DNA of 60,378 nt from Nocardiopsis xinjiangensis YIM 90004 (GTDB lineage Bacteria; Actinomycetota; Actinomycetes; Streptosporangiales; Streptosporangiaceae). The stretch lies in assembly GCF_000341145.1 (NCBI RefSeq), contig NZ_ANBE01000014.1, positions 157,210 through 217,587 on the forward strand. Direction: 5' to 3'. Of the stretch, positions 32,281 to 40,970 are shown one piece after another (the stretch's first letter is position 1; the number at the start of each line of letters is the position of its first letter). A model generated the notes under the pieces. It made no database searches and had not been told where the DNA came from. It saw only the letters and a list, made by a program, of their open reading frames with translations. A program made the position numbers and the translations under genes.

Positions 32281-35196
32281 TCAGCCGCCCCCGACCTTGG
32301 CCTGCGGGGCCGTGCCTCCCGCACGGGTCAGGGTCTGGCCCAGGGTGTGGCTGATGCCGTTGATGGTGGGGTTCTGTTCCACCGCGGTGGCTGCCTCGGG
32401 TGGCAGATGGGACATGATCTCGGCGCGCAGGAGGAGGCGGTGCATGCTGTTGAGGCCGAGTTCTTCGAGTACCGTGTCGCGGTCTGCTTCGCGCACGGAC
32501 ACAGGAGCCAGTTCCTCCACGCACTGATGGACCCACGCAGCCAGCGCTGTGCGTGCTTCGTCCGACTCCAGGCCGGCCAGTGCTTGAAGCCAGTCGGTGG
32601 GTGCGTGGGTTCGCCAGGTGCGCGGTCGGAGTCCCAACGGCGGGTGGGAGCCATCGCTCTGACGGAGGTCATGTCCGTGGGTGTGGGCCCATGCGGCCAA
32701 ACGCGCCGGGCCCCGGCTCTCGGTATCGGTCCCGTCGACGAGGGTCGCCACCTGCACATCCAGGTGGTGGCGGGCGGTGATACGCATGGTGGGCACGGCC
32801 AGCACCGGGTGCGGAGAGAGTTCTGCCGCCAACACCGGCCCCTGGCGGGCCACACACGCCAGGGCCGCCTCGTAGTCGACGGGGGAGCGCAGCTGCCGTA
32901 CCCAGTAGTCGGCGCCCAGGTCCTGCACGCTGGTGGCGGAGACGGTCGAGACCATCTCTACCCGCGGCGGCCGGGCGTCCATCCGGCCCAGTCGGTCGGC
33001 GAGCTCGTCCAGTACCGGTTCGACGGCGCGGCTGTGGGCCGGGGGCGCCGCGGGCAGTTCCCGGGCGGTGTACCCGTCCTGTTCGGCCTGGCCACGGACG
33101 GCCTCAAGCCGCTCCCGGGGGCCAGAGAGCACCTGCAGTGAGGGGGCGTTGATCGCGGCTACCTCCACACCGTGGGCCGCGGCCAGGGTCCGAGCAGTAG
33201 CGTTGTCGGTTTCGAGTGAGATCATGCCCCCGGTGGGGGACACACGCTCCAGTAGTTCGGAACGGGCCACCACCAGTCGGGCCGCCTGGTCCAGGTCCAG
33301 GGCTCCGGCCACCTGGGCGGCGGCCACCTCGCCCAAGGAGTGTCCCACCACCACCTCGGGGGTCAGCTTCCACCGTTCGACCAGGGTGGCGGCCAGTGCG
33401 GTCTGCATGGCCCAGGTGGCTTGTTGGGTCTGGGCCAGGCCTCGAGCCGGCCCCCGGGCCGGGTGCCAGGGGGCCGGGGTGTATCGGATCAAGGCCTGAT
33501 GGGCCTGGTCCATGTGGCGGGCGAAGACTCCGTCCGCGCGGTAGAGCTGTGCGCCCATGTGTGGGTGGGCGGCGCCGTGCCCGCCGAAGACCCACGCCAG
33601 GCGTCCTGTTCTCGCCCGGGCGGGGCCGAGCAGAGCCTCATGGGGGTGCCCCTGTGCCAGCGCCTCCAACCCTGCGACCCCGTCGGAGCCGGGTGCGTGG
33701 ACGAGAGCGGCCCGCCAGGGGCCCCGTCGGTCGGTGCGCCGGGCCAGGTGGGCGCCCACACGCGCCGCGCTGGGCGGGTCGGGGCAGGTGAGTTGTTCGT
33801 GCAGCCGGTCGGCCTGCTCGGCCAGGGCCGCCTTGGAGGCTGCGGACAGCGCCCACACGTGGTCCGGCTGCTGGCCGGCGTCCTCGTGGCCCGGTCGAGT
33901 GGGCGGGGCCTGTTCCAACACTGCATGTGCGATCGCGCCGGAAAAACCCAGGCTCGTGACCCCGGCGCGGTGGGCAGAGCCTGCGTGTGGCCAGCCCACC
34001 TGCTGGGTCGGCACGCGCAGATGGTGGCGCCCCAAGGCCGGGGACGGGGTGCGGTGACCGGCGGTGGGCGGGATGCGCCCGTGGTGCAGGCTCAAAGCTG
34101 CTGCCACCACTCCGAGCAGCCCGGCCGCTCCTTCGGAATGGCCGAAGGAGCCCTTGACCGAACCCACCCACAATGGGGTGTGCTCGCCGCGGCCGAAGAC
34201 CCGCCCCAGGGCACGTGCCTCAGCGTGGTCGCCGGCCCGGGTGGCGGTGCCGTGAGCGATGAGGTAACCGATCTCGTCCGGGTCGACGCCGGCTTCGGAG
34301 TAGGTACGTGCCAACAGTTCCGCCTGTGCTGAGGCGGAAGGGGCGCCGGTAGCTGCCGAGTGCCCGTCGGCGCCGGTGCGCGTGTGGGTCAGCAGTGCGT
34401 AGAGACGATCACGGTCCTGGTCGGCTTCGTGGCGGTTGCGTAGGACGACGGCTACGACGCCCTCACCGCGCACGAAACCCTCGGCTGCCGCGTCGAACGG
34501 GTGGCTGGCAGGTTCCGGGGCCAGGACGGGCCCGTCGGCGAAAGCCCGACCCACGGCGGGGGTGCGGGCTGTGTTGACCCCGATCACCAGGGCCGTGTCC
34601 ACCCGGCCGTCGGCGACGTCACGCCGGGCCGCATCCAGGGCGTACAACGACGAGGAACAGGAGGTGTCCATGGTCAGGAGCGGTCCCCGGGTATCCAGCC
34701 ACCGGGAGAGCGGGGTGGCCAGCATTCCGGCCCCGCCGGCGGACAGGTCCGCCAGCCCGGGGCGGGCGCTCTCGTTGAACGCTTCGACGGCTTCATCGGG
34801 GCTGGCGCTGCCTACGTAGAGGCCGGTGTCGGGCCCGGCCAGTGTGGCCGGATCCAGGCCGGCGTCTTCCAGGGCCTCGGCGGCCACCTCCAGGATCAGG
34901 CGTTGGGTCGGCGAGAGATGCTGGGCTTCGGCCGCCGACAGGCGGAAAGCTGCGTTCTCGACATGTTCGGGGGGATGCAGAGGCGCCACCGGCCAAGGGC
35001 TTCGGGGGCGGTCGTCGGGGTGCAGGCGCCGGGCCATGTGCTCCCACCTGTGCTGGGGGTAGCGACCCAAGGTGCTGGCCCCCTCCAACAAGGTGTTCCA
35101 GAGTTGGCGGGGACCGCGCACCGGTTCGCCGGCGGGGCCGGGCAGGCGCGCGCCGATCCCGGTCAGGGCTGCCTCTCTGGGCTCGGGTCTGCTCAT
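32281..35196 (-). CDS. type I polyketide synthase, single module KS-AT-ACP
   Basis: 971 residues from ATG 35196, overlapping the methyltransferase stop by 4 bp. The ketosynthase (about 10-430) keeps Cys in TMDTSCSSSLYALDAAR and both His (IAHGTATRAGDH, KGSFGHSEGAAGL), though HGTAT and KGSFGH differ from the usual HGTGT and KSNIGH. The acyltransferase (about 510-800) has GHSLGEVAAAQ and, in place of a HAFHS-like specificity box, PPAHS, so extender choice is unclear. The ACP lies at about 880-960 (LEELGLNSMHRLLLRAE). No ketoreductase, dehydratase or thioesterase domain is present. One extension, or iterative use, would give a beta-keto product unless partners act in trans. Confidence 0.94.
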   Translation of the reverse strand: MSRPEPREAALTGIGARLPGPAGEPVRGPRQLWNTLLEGASTLGRYPQHRWEHMARRLHPDDRPRSPWPVAPLHPPEHVENAAFRLSAAEAQHLSPTQRLILEVAAEALEDAGLDPATLAGPDTGLYVGSASPDEAVEAFNESARPGLADLSAGGAGMLATPLSRWLDTRGPLLTMDTSCSSSLYALDAARRDVADGRVDTALVIGVNTARTPAVGRAFADGPVLAPEPASHPFDAAAEGFVRGEGVVAVVLRNRHEADQDRDRLYALLTHTRTGADGHSAATGAPSASAQAELLARTYSEAGVDPDEIGYLIAHGTATRAGDHAEARALGRVFGRGEHTPLWVGSVKGSFGHSEGAAGLLGVVAAALSLHHGRIPPTAGHRTPSPALGRHHLRVPTQQVGWPHAGSAHRAGVTSLGFSGAIAHAVLEQAPPTRPGHEDAGQQPDHVWALSAASKAALAEQADRLHEQLTCPDPPSAARVGAHLARRTDRRGPWRAALVHAPGSDGVAGLEALAQGHPHEALLGPARARTGRLAWVFGGHGAAHPHMGAQLYRADGVFARHMDQAHQALIRYTPAPWHPARGPARGLAQTQQATWAMQTALAATLVERWKLTPEVVVGHSLGEVAAAQVAGALDLDQAARLVVARSELLERVSPTGGMISLETDNATARTLAAAHGVEVAAINAPSLQVLSGPRERLEAVRGQAEQDGYTARELPAAPPAHSRAVEPVLDELADRLGRMDARPPRVEMVSTVSATSVQDLGADYWVRQLRSPVDYEAALACVARQGPVLAAELSPHPVLAVPTMRITARHHLDVQVATLVDGTDTESRGPARLAAWAHTHGHDLRQSDGSHPPLGLRPRTWRTHAPTDWLQALAGLESDEARTALAAWVHQCVEELAPVSVREADRDTVLEELGLNSMHRLLLRAEIMSHLPPEAATAVEQNPTINGISHTLGQTLTRAGGTAPQAKVGGG

Positions 35197-35855
35197 CTCC
35201 CGATCACCTGCCACAGGGCCACAGACCCGACGATGCTCATCTGCACCTGGTCGAAGCGCTTCTCCAGGGCCGTTTCCAGATCGGCCAGGGAGTCGTCATG
35301 ACAGGAGAAGACCTCCTGGCGGTTGAGGAGGCTCAGACCTGCCCGGCTGCGCCGGGTATGCGGGACTCCTCGGGACAGGACGGTGGCACCGGCGAAGCGG
35401 CCCCCGGGCCGCAGGACGCCGGCCACACCATCGAAGACCGCTTCTTTGTCGGTGACGGACTGCCCCGGCAGGCAGTGCACGACCATGGACAGCATGACCG
35501 CGTCGACGCTGTCGTGCTCCATGGGGAAGGGTTCCAGGGCGTTGGCCGGGTGTTGGGTGGGGGTGTAGCGCGCCAGGCGCTCGGCCGCGGCGGTCATGGA
35601 GCCGGGGAAGGCGTCCATCAGGTGCACGGTCAGGTCCTGGCGGTCGGTGCGGTCCAGGTGTCCGCCGTTGCCGGGGCCGATCTCCAGGACCGTGTCGCCG
35701 TCGCGGACGGTGCTGTAGTACAGCCCCAGCACATGGCGCACGTGGCAGCGCCACAGGAAACGGTAGGTGCCGTGCACCACCAGGGGGTCGTACAGGCGCT
35801 GGACCAGGCGGGGGGCCCACCAACGTGTGGCGGGTGCAGAGGTGTCGTAAGACAC
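35193..35855 (-). CDS. SAM-dependent methyltransferase
   Basis: 220 residues from GTG 35855, chosen for its TTGGAG ribosome site; an ATG at 35885 would add ten residues. The SAM-binding loop is TVLEIGPGNGGHLD, and later FDGVAGVLRPGGRFAGATVL is typical of class I methyltransferases. It is translationally coupled to the PKS start (ATGA), so it probably methylates the polyketide or its carrier-bound precursor. Methyl position (C, O or ester) cannot be told. Confidence 0.88.
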   Translation of the reverse strand: MSYDTSAPATRWWAPRLVQRLYDPLVVHGTYRFLWRCHVRHVLGLYYSTVRDGDTVLEIGPGNGGHLDRTDRQDLTVHLMDAFPGSMTAAAERLARYTPTQHPANALEPFPMEHDSVDAVMLSMVVHCLPGQSVTDKEAVFDGVAGVLRPGGRFAGATVLSRGVPHTRRSRAGLSLLNRQEVFSCHDDSLADLETALEKRFDQVQMSIVGSVALWQVIGR

Positions 35856-35901
35856 GGGGCTCCAATGATGACGGGGGCAGGGCAAATCAGGGGATGGGGT
35901 C

Positions 35902-37224
35902 TCAGGTGAGGGTGTTCAGGTAAGCGCGTGCGCTTTCGGGGTCATACAGCCAGGTGTAGCGGCGAGGGTCGTCGAGGTCGCCCAGGAACCGGTCGGCGAC
36001 CTGTTGGTGGGTGGCGGCCGCGCCCAGGACCTCGGTCAGGTGGGCTGGTGCCTGTGGGTCCCAGATCTGGTCGAGGACCTGGCTCAGTCCCAGGCAGGCC
36101 TGGCCCATACCGGCGAAGGGGTACTCAGCGGTGGGCTCGCCCTGCCACAGGCCCTCGAAGGTTTCGTGCATCCAGGCGGGGGTGAACGGTCCCTGCGTGT
36201 GGTGGAGGATGCGTGCGAGGTAATGCTGGGAGCTGGCGACGGCCATGTTCCCGGCCTGGGCGGCCACGGGGTCGTCGGTGCTGACGACCGCCTCGGCCAT
36301 GCCCAACACGTGTCCGCCTGAGGGCAGGGTCGCCACCGGGGCGCGTACGTGGGGGGTGTAGGCGTGCACGCCGGCATCTTGTTCTGAGGCAGGCAGGTAG
36401 GCCTCTTCGAGGCGCTGGTGCAGGTGTGGGGTGTGTTTGGCGGTCAGCTCGCTCATCCACCGCCAGATCTCTTCGGGGCGGGGGCGGTCGGGCCAGCCCT
36501 CCATCGGTCCGCCGGGGGCGCCCACGAGCTGGAGGACGTGCTGGGGGCCCACGTCGGTCAGCACCGGGGAGAGGATCGCCCGTAGTTCGGGGGTGGAGGC
36601 AACTTCGGCGTAGTCGCTGGCGACCGGTTCGGGCAAGTACCCCGGGGGTGCGTGCCGTGGAGGATCGACCGGGTGCACCTGTACGTGGGGGCTCGGTTGA
36701 ACGCCCTCGATGATGGCTTGGGCCACCGCTCGGGGCGGGGGTGCTTGCCCGCTGGTGTGGCGGTCGAAGAGGGCGCCGAGTTCGCCGTAACCGATGGCCA
36801 GGACGACCAGGTCGAACATACGGGAGAAGTAGTCCAGGTCACCGACGGTGACCCCGTGGATGACGACCTTGGCGCCTCGGTCCTCCAGGTATTCGAGCCA
36901 GTCGGCGATTTTGACGCGGTGGTCGACCGAGACCCCGTAGGAGCTGAAGGCCGACTCCACTGTGCTGGTGGGCATGTCGGGCGGGTGCAGGTGCAGGCGG
37001 GCTCCGCTGATTCGGGGGGCCACGTGCTCCCATCGGGCCAGTTCGGCCCGCTGTTCGTGGGCCAGGGCCGTGGGCAGGCTGAACTGGGTGGTGGAGGGCT
37101 GGGAGGTGCGGATCTCCCCGCTGGTGCGGGCGTTGAGCATGGTCACGTCGTAGCCGTGGGTGAGTAGGCCGTGGGCCAGGTGGAGACCGGCCGGGCTGGC
37201 CCCCACGATCAGGATCTTCGTCAT
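35902..37224 (-). CDS. styrene-monooxygenase-like FAD monooxygenase
   Basis: 440 residues. The N-terminus is a Rossmann FAD-binding motif, ILIVGASPAGLHLAHGLLTHG, and the pattern of ISGARLHLHPPD, LVVLAIGYGELGALF and GHVLGMAEAVVSTDDPV resembles the StyA/indole monooxygenase group. These need FADH2 from a separate reductase and epoxidise alkenes or oxidise indole-like rings. No reductase lies beside it; the only one in the window is at 16160. No good ribosome site precedes ATG 37224, because the DNA just upstream is the tail of a lost gene (see 37221-37277). It probably tailors the product of the adjacent PKS. Confidence 0.82.
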   Translation of the reverse strand: MTKILIVGASPAGLHLAHGLLTHGYDVTMLNARTSGEIRTSQPSTTQFSLPTALAHEQRAELARWEHVAPRISGARLHLHPPDMPTSTVESAFSSYGVSVDHRVKIADWLEYLEDRGAKVVIHGVTVGDLDYFSRMFDLVVLAIGYGELGALFDRHTSGQAPPPRAVAQAIIEGVQPSPHVQVHPVDPPRHAPPGYLPEPVASDYAEVASTPELRAILSPVLTDVGPQHVLQLVGAPGGPMEGWPDRPRPEEIWRWMSELTAKHTPHLHQRLEEAYLPASEQDAGVHAYTPHVRAPVATLPSGGHVLGMAEAVVSTDDPVAAQAGNMAVASSQHYLARILHHTQGPFTPAWMHETFEGLWQGEPTAEYPFAGMGQACLGLSQVLDQIWDPQAPAHLTEVLGAAATHQQVADRFLGDLDDPRRYTWLYDPESARAYLNTLT

Positions 37225-37277
37225 GAGAGGGTCAGGTGTACCCCGCCGTCGAGCGGGAGAAGATGTCCCTTCTCCTT
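37221..37277 (-). pseudogene. 3' tail of a lost short-chain dehydrogenase gene
   Basis: On the minus strand, codons just before the monooxygenase read GHLLPLDGGVHLTLS then TGA, overlapping the monooxygenase ATG as ATGA. That is the characteristic C-terminus of FabG-like SDR enzymes (..LPVDGG.. near the end). An in-frame TGA interrupts it 18 codons upstream, and no further SDR sequence is recognisable. I read it as the leftover end of a ketoreductase-type gene once coupled to the monooxygenase. The match is short, so chance is possible. Confidence 0.45.
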
Positions 37278-37563
37278 TCAGGATTCGTTGTGCTTACATG
37301 AGACTCGGCCGGGTGAGCAGGGCCGGATGGGCCTGTGGGAACCGTTTGACCGAGAGCTGAGGTCTTTCCCCCCACCCCGCTCAGCGGGCCCCTTGCCGCA
37401 GGAACTGCCGCATCGTGGTCACCGCTCACGGACGTCCAGAGGCGACCGGGCGGGCCTTCGTGCTCGGAGCTGACCTCGGCCCTCCACGGGAGTTCCCTGG
37501 CAGGGGGCGGTCTCCGCTGAGGCGAAAGCCCGGTCGACCCTTGCCTCTCGGAGAGGGGAGGAC
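37278..37563. other. intergenic region upstream of the monooxygenase
   Basis: 286 bp between the SDR tail and the stop of the conservon-like gene, all leftward. I see no gene or clear hairpin. An AAAGGAG near 37270 looks like an orphaned ribosome site. Confidence 0.4.
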
Positions 37564-38412
37564 TCAACACGGATCCGGAACCGGGGTGCGCGGAACCGGC
37601 GAGAACCGGCAGCTTCGGTGTACCACGTCGCGCACCGCCCCGTAGGCGCCTGAACCCGAGTCCACGTCACACAACGTCACCTGATCCGGTGCCAGGCCCA
37701 GGACGGTGGTCAGGGCCTGCAGATCAGGGCCCGGCCCCTGAGGGTGGTCGACCACGAGTTGGACCGGCAACCCGTGATCACGGGCTGTTTCCACCAGTTC
37801 CTTTTCCTGCTGCCAGGTCTGGGCCCTGGTCACGACGACGGCTGCGTAAGCATCGCGCACCGTCCCTGGCCACAGGGTGGGCCACTCGGCCGGGTCGGCC
37901 ACGCTGAGCAGGCACAGTTCCACCATCGCCAACCGCATGCGGGCCATGGTCAGGCAGGTCTGCCGGCCGGGGCGGGCCGGGGCACTTTCCCACACCCGCA
38001 CCGCAGCGGCGTTGGCGGCGATGAACCGGTTACGCATCCGCTCCCGGCTGCCCAGAACCAGGATCTTGGCCGAGGCCAGGGCGGGGTCGTAGTAGGTGGG
38101 ACCGAGGTTGTCGCTCAGATGGGTCAGGACCGGGGCTGCCATCGGTCGGCTGACCCGGGCCTGGCCCCGGCGCACCAGTTCGGCCACGGCCACTGCGACC
38201 GCACCCCGGCTCATCCGGGCGTGCGCCGCCAACTCCAGCACACTGAGCGCGCCCCGGTCCGCGGCGGCCGCTACGTGCCACAGACGCGCGGCGTCGCCGG
38301 TGAAGGGACATACGGGTTCGGGTGCGGGGCCGACGGTGCGCACCAGCGTGTGGTCGCTCAGGGCGGGTACGGGCTCGTGGGCGGGCCGGTAGGGCTCAGG
38401 CTTGATGCTCAC
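37564..38412 (-). CDS. DUF742 / GTPase-like fusion of a partial conservon
   Basis: 282 residues. Residues 35-110 form the DUF742 winged-helix region (CPFTGDAARLWHVAAAADRG, SVLELAAHARMSRGAVAVAVAELVRRGQ). The second half has the fold order of conservon GTPases (CvnD), which are normally separate and start with KI-V-V-AGGFG-x-GKT. Here the P-loop position reads KILVLGSRERMRNRF, lacking the Gly-Lys-Thr needed to bind phosphate, while DAYAAVVVTRAQTWQQEKELV keeps the later strand and helix. It is therefore a fused CvnC-CvnD with a probably dead nucleotide site. It overlaps the Roadblock gene by 4 bp. Role: probably protein-protein signalling. Confidence 0.75.
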   Translation of the reverse strand: MSIKPEPYRPAHEPVPALSDHTLVRTVGPAPEPVCPFTGDAARLWHVAAAADRGALSVLELAAHARMSRGAVAVAVAELVRRGQARVSRPMAAPVLTHLSDNLGPTYYDPALASAKILVLGSRERMRNRFIAANAAAVRVWESAPARPGRQTCLTMARMRLAMVELCLLSVADPAEWPTLWPGTVRDAYAAVVVTRAQTWQQEKELVETARDHGLPVQLVVDHPQGPGPDLQALTTVLGLAPDQVTLCDVDSGSGAYGAVRDVVHRSCRFSPVPRTPVPDPC

Positions 38413-38867
38413 TCGGCCACCTCCGCGCTCACGGGGCTGGGCAGGGCCATCGCCCCGGTAGCGGGCAGGAGGTCCCGGATCTGCTCGGTAAAGCGCGCCG
38501 CCTGGTAAGCAATGTGCCTGGTCTCGGTCGAGGCGCCATTGCCCGAGGTGGCGTTGCCTACCGCGATCCAGGCCCGGTCGGAGGCGGCCAGCAACGTCAG
38601 CGTCCCGGACGTATAGCGCACCGAGAGCAGGTCCGCGCCCTCGCGCTGGGTCCAGTCGGCCGCCCGTTTGGCGTAGCTGATCATCGTGAAAGCAGTGCCG
38701 GCGACCTGCTCAGCACTGGGTACAGAGAGTGACCCGCCCAGTGAGATCAACCGGCCGTCAGAGGACAGCAGCACCGCTTCCACCCCGTACTCGGACGCGA
38801 AAGCGCGTACGCGCTCGTGGAGGAGGCCAGGCCCGCTGCCCGGCACAGCGGGGGTTTGCGAACTCAT
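38409..38867 (-). CDS. Roadblock/LC7-domain protein (CvnB-like)
   Basis: 152 residues. The middle LLSSDGRLISLGGSLS and the following AEQVAGTAFTMISYAKRAAD match conservon Roadblock proteins, which bind the partner small GTPase. A full conservon also has a membrane histidine-kinase-like CvnA and a free GTPase; neither is present here. The region upstream (38868-39068) is A/T-rich and probably holds promoters for this pair and for the divergent regulator. Confidence 0.85.
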   Translation of the reverse strand: MSSQTPAVPGSGPGLLHERVRAFASEYGVEAVLLSSDGRLISLGGSLSVPSAEQVAGTAFTMISYAKRAADWTQREGADLLSVRYTSGTLTLLAASDRAWIAVGNATSGNGASTETRHIAYQAARFTEQIRDLLPATGAMALPSPVSAEVAE

Positions 38868-39068
38868 GGGCCCACTCTGGCAAAGCCCCCAACCGCAAGG
38901 CTATTCGCCACCACAAGAATTTTTACGCAGTGATGAATAGACTTATCCCACCCTATGGTGTATAAGGTGCCGACGAGTCACCCCGGACACTAGGCTGGCG
39001 GGCGTGTTCCCCCACCGACATTCGCCCACACAGCCGAACCTGCTCCGTGTCCAGAGCGGACGAGATCA

Positions 39069-40592
39069 GTGAGCCGGCATCCGTGCGGACACTGCGGCCT
39101 ACCCCGCTCGGGTACCCGCGTGCGGTGCGCCTGCATCCCCCCGCGCGTGTGGGAGCGCCCGGAGGCGCGCGCCGCGCTCGCTCACCGGGACCTGGGTGCG
39201 CTTCTGCGCGTACTGCGCGAACAAACCACCCTGTCCCAGATCGCTCTGGCCCAAATGACCGGTGCCTCCCAAGCCACCATCAGCAAACTCCTGAACGGGC
39301 AGGTCACCTTCCGCCGGAGCGGACGCATCGCCTTGGCGCTGGAAGGCCTCGGCGCACCCACCGTCCCCGCCACAGGGCCGAATCCGCCTGGGCCCGCCCC
39401 GGTCGCGGACGCTTCCTTCCCACCAACGCTCCCGCAGTTTCTACGCCAGGCAGCCGCGCTCTGGGCAAGCGATCTGCAAGCACACACACCTCCCGGGCCC
39501 GACCTCTCACTGGACCACTTGAAAAGCATGTCACTGGCCTGGCTCGGGGCGCGGCCAGAGCCCCTCCCCTCTCGAAACCATGGATCGAATAACCAGGTGA
39601 GCGACACCGACATCGCCGCCATCGACCGCACGTGCGTACTGTTCGCCGAGTTGGACGACGAATTCGGGGGCGCACACGCACGCACCTCCGCGGTGCAATA
39701 CCTGCACAGCGAGATCGGCCCCCTCCTGCAGAGCGACTACACGGCCAAGAGGGGGCAGCGCCTGTTCGGCGCGGTTGCGCGTTTCACCGCCCAAGCCGGA
39801 GCGATGGCCGAAGACGCCGCGCTCCACCACCTGGCGCGGCACTATTTCCTGCAGTCACTCACCTTCGCCCACCTGGGGTCGGACCGCCTGTTGGCAGCCC
39901 ATGCCCTGATCCTGCTGAGCCACCACGCCAACCTGCTCGGGCAGTACGGTCACGCCTTGGAACTAGCGTGTATCGCCACAGTCGGTACCCGGGGTGAAGC
40001 CACCCCCGCCGTACGGACGAGGCTTGCAGCCGCACGGGCCAGGGCCCTGGCCTCACTCGGCGAGGAGGCTGCCTGCGCTCGAGCGCTCCACGAAATGGAA
40101 GAGGCTCTCCAACACACGGGGCACAGGGGAGATCCGGAATGGATGGCCTACTTCGATGCCTCGGAGGCAGACCTTCAGATCGCCCACTGCTGCCATGACT
40201 TGGGCCAGGGACGGCGAGCTGTCGAGCATGCCCGTCGATTCCTCGCGACGGCCCCGCGCTCTCGTCGACGCAACCGGACCATCGCGGGTCTTCTCCAAGC
40301 CGGTGCACAATTGCGCACCACCGAGGCCGACCCCCTGGCCGCCGGCGCCTTGGTCCGCACCACCATTCAACAGGCCGGGCACCTGTACTCGGCACGCGTA
40401 CGCATTCGCCTCACTCGCTTGCGGGCTGACCTGCAACCTTATGCAGCCAACCGTTCGGTTGAAGAACTCGAGAATTTCCTCGCGGAAACACCTCTGGCGC
40501 GCGACATCCGGGGGCGGATCAACTCCCGACCGGACGAGCGCAGCCGCCCCGACCGGGTGGGGGGTATACCGAGAAGAGCAGCGGCTCGATGA
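39069..40592 (+). CDS. XRE-family regulator with TPR-like C-terminus
   Basis: 507 residues from GTG 39069. A Cys-rich start (CGHCGLPRSGTRVRCACIPP) could bind a metal. It is followed by an XRE helix-turn-helix at about 45-95 (LSQIALAQMTGASQATISKLL), then about 330 residues of helical TPR-like repeats. The type is common in actinomycetes, often beside conservon-like genes and biosynthetic clusters, and may sense a peptide or small molecule. It is divergent from the Roadblock gene. The last 20 residues are Arg-rich and run toward mobile-element debris, so the C-terminus may be altered. Confidence 0.85.
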   Translation: MSRHPCGHCGLPRSGTRVRCACIPPRVWERPEARAALAHRDLGALLRVLREQTTLSQIALAQMTGASQATISKLLNGQVTFRRSGRIALALEGLGAPTVPATGPNPPGPAPVADASFPPTLPQFLRQAAALWASDLQAHTPPGPDLSLDHLKSMSLAWLGARPEPLPSRNHGSNNQVSDTDIAAIDRTCVLFAELDDEFGGAHARTSAVQYLHSEIGPLLQSDYTAKRGQRLFGAVARFTAQAGAMAEDAALHHLARHYFLQSLTFAHLGSDRLLAAHALILLSHHANLLGQYGHALELACIATVGTRGEATPAVRTRLAAARARALASLGEEAACARALHEMEEALQHTGHRGDPEWMAYFDASEADLQIAHCCHDLGQGRRAVEHARRFLATAPRSRRRNRTIAGLLQAGAQLRTTEADPLAAGALVRTTIQQAGHLYSARVRIRLTRLRADLQPYAANRSVEELENFLAETPLARDIRGRINSRPDERSRPDRVGGIPRRAAAR

Positions 40593-40970
40593 GCGCATGG
40601 TCGGTGTACGGGCGCGGGACGCCGGCATGCGTGGGACGTGGAGTCTCCGAGCCTGGACGGGCCCGGACCGCGCGGAACGCTCACCACTTCCGAGCTCGGG
40701 AGCACGGTCGCGTTGGTCTGCGAGCGCTCCTCGGCCAGGAAAGCCCGGGTGAAGGAGGCTGTGAAGCCGTAGTGGTTCACCCGCCGAGTCGCGGGTCGGG
40801 CAGATGTGCGTGAGGACCTCGATGTCGACCTCGCGGCTGGCCGTGCGGAGCCACCGTCGACGGGGGCCGAGATGGTATTCGCCGGATTGAGGCCGTGGCG
40901 ATCTACTTCGCCCAAGACACATATCAGTCTGAAGTTGCTTCAGTTCGGTGGACACTTGTGAGCTGGGGTT
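40593..40970. other. degenerate region with IS edge
   Basis: 378 bp with no intact gene. It contains copy A of the 54-bp dispersed repeat (40837-40890) and, near 40925-40970, the sequence TTCGGTGGACACT typical of IS3-type ends, just outside the orfB remnant. Confidence 0.45.
40837..40890 (+). repeat. 54-bp dispersed repeat, copy A
   Basis: Matches 45146-45199 in the same orientation, with about three mismatches and no gaps. It begins CTGGCCGTGCGGAGCC and ends CCGGATTGA. The two copies bracket the 4.3-kb segment holding the IS3 remnant, the acidic protein and the propeller protein. Origin unrecognised; possibly a piece of a mobile element. Confidence 0.85.
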
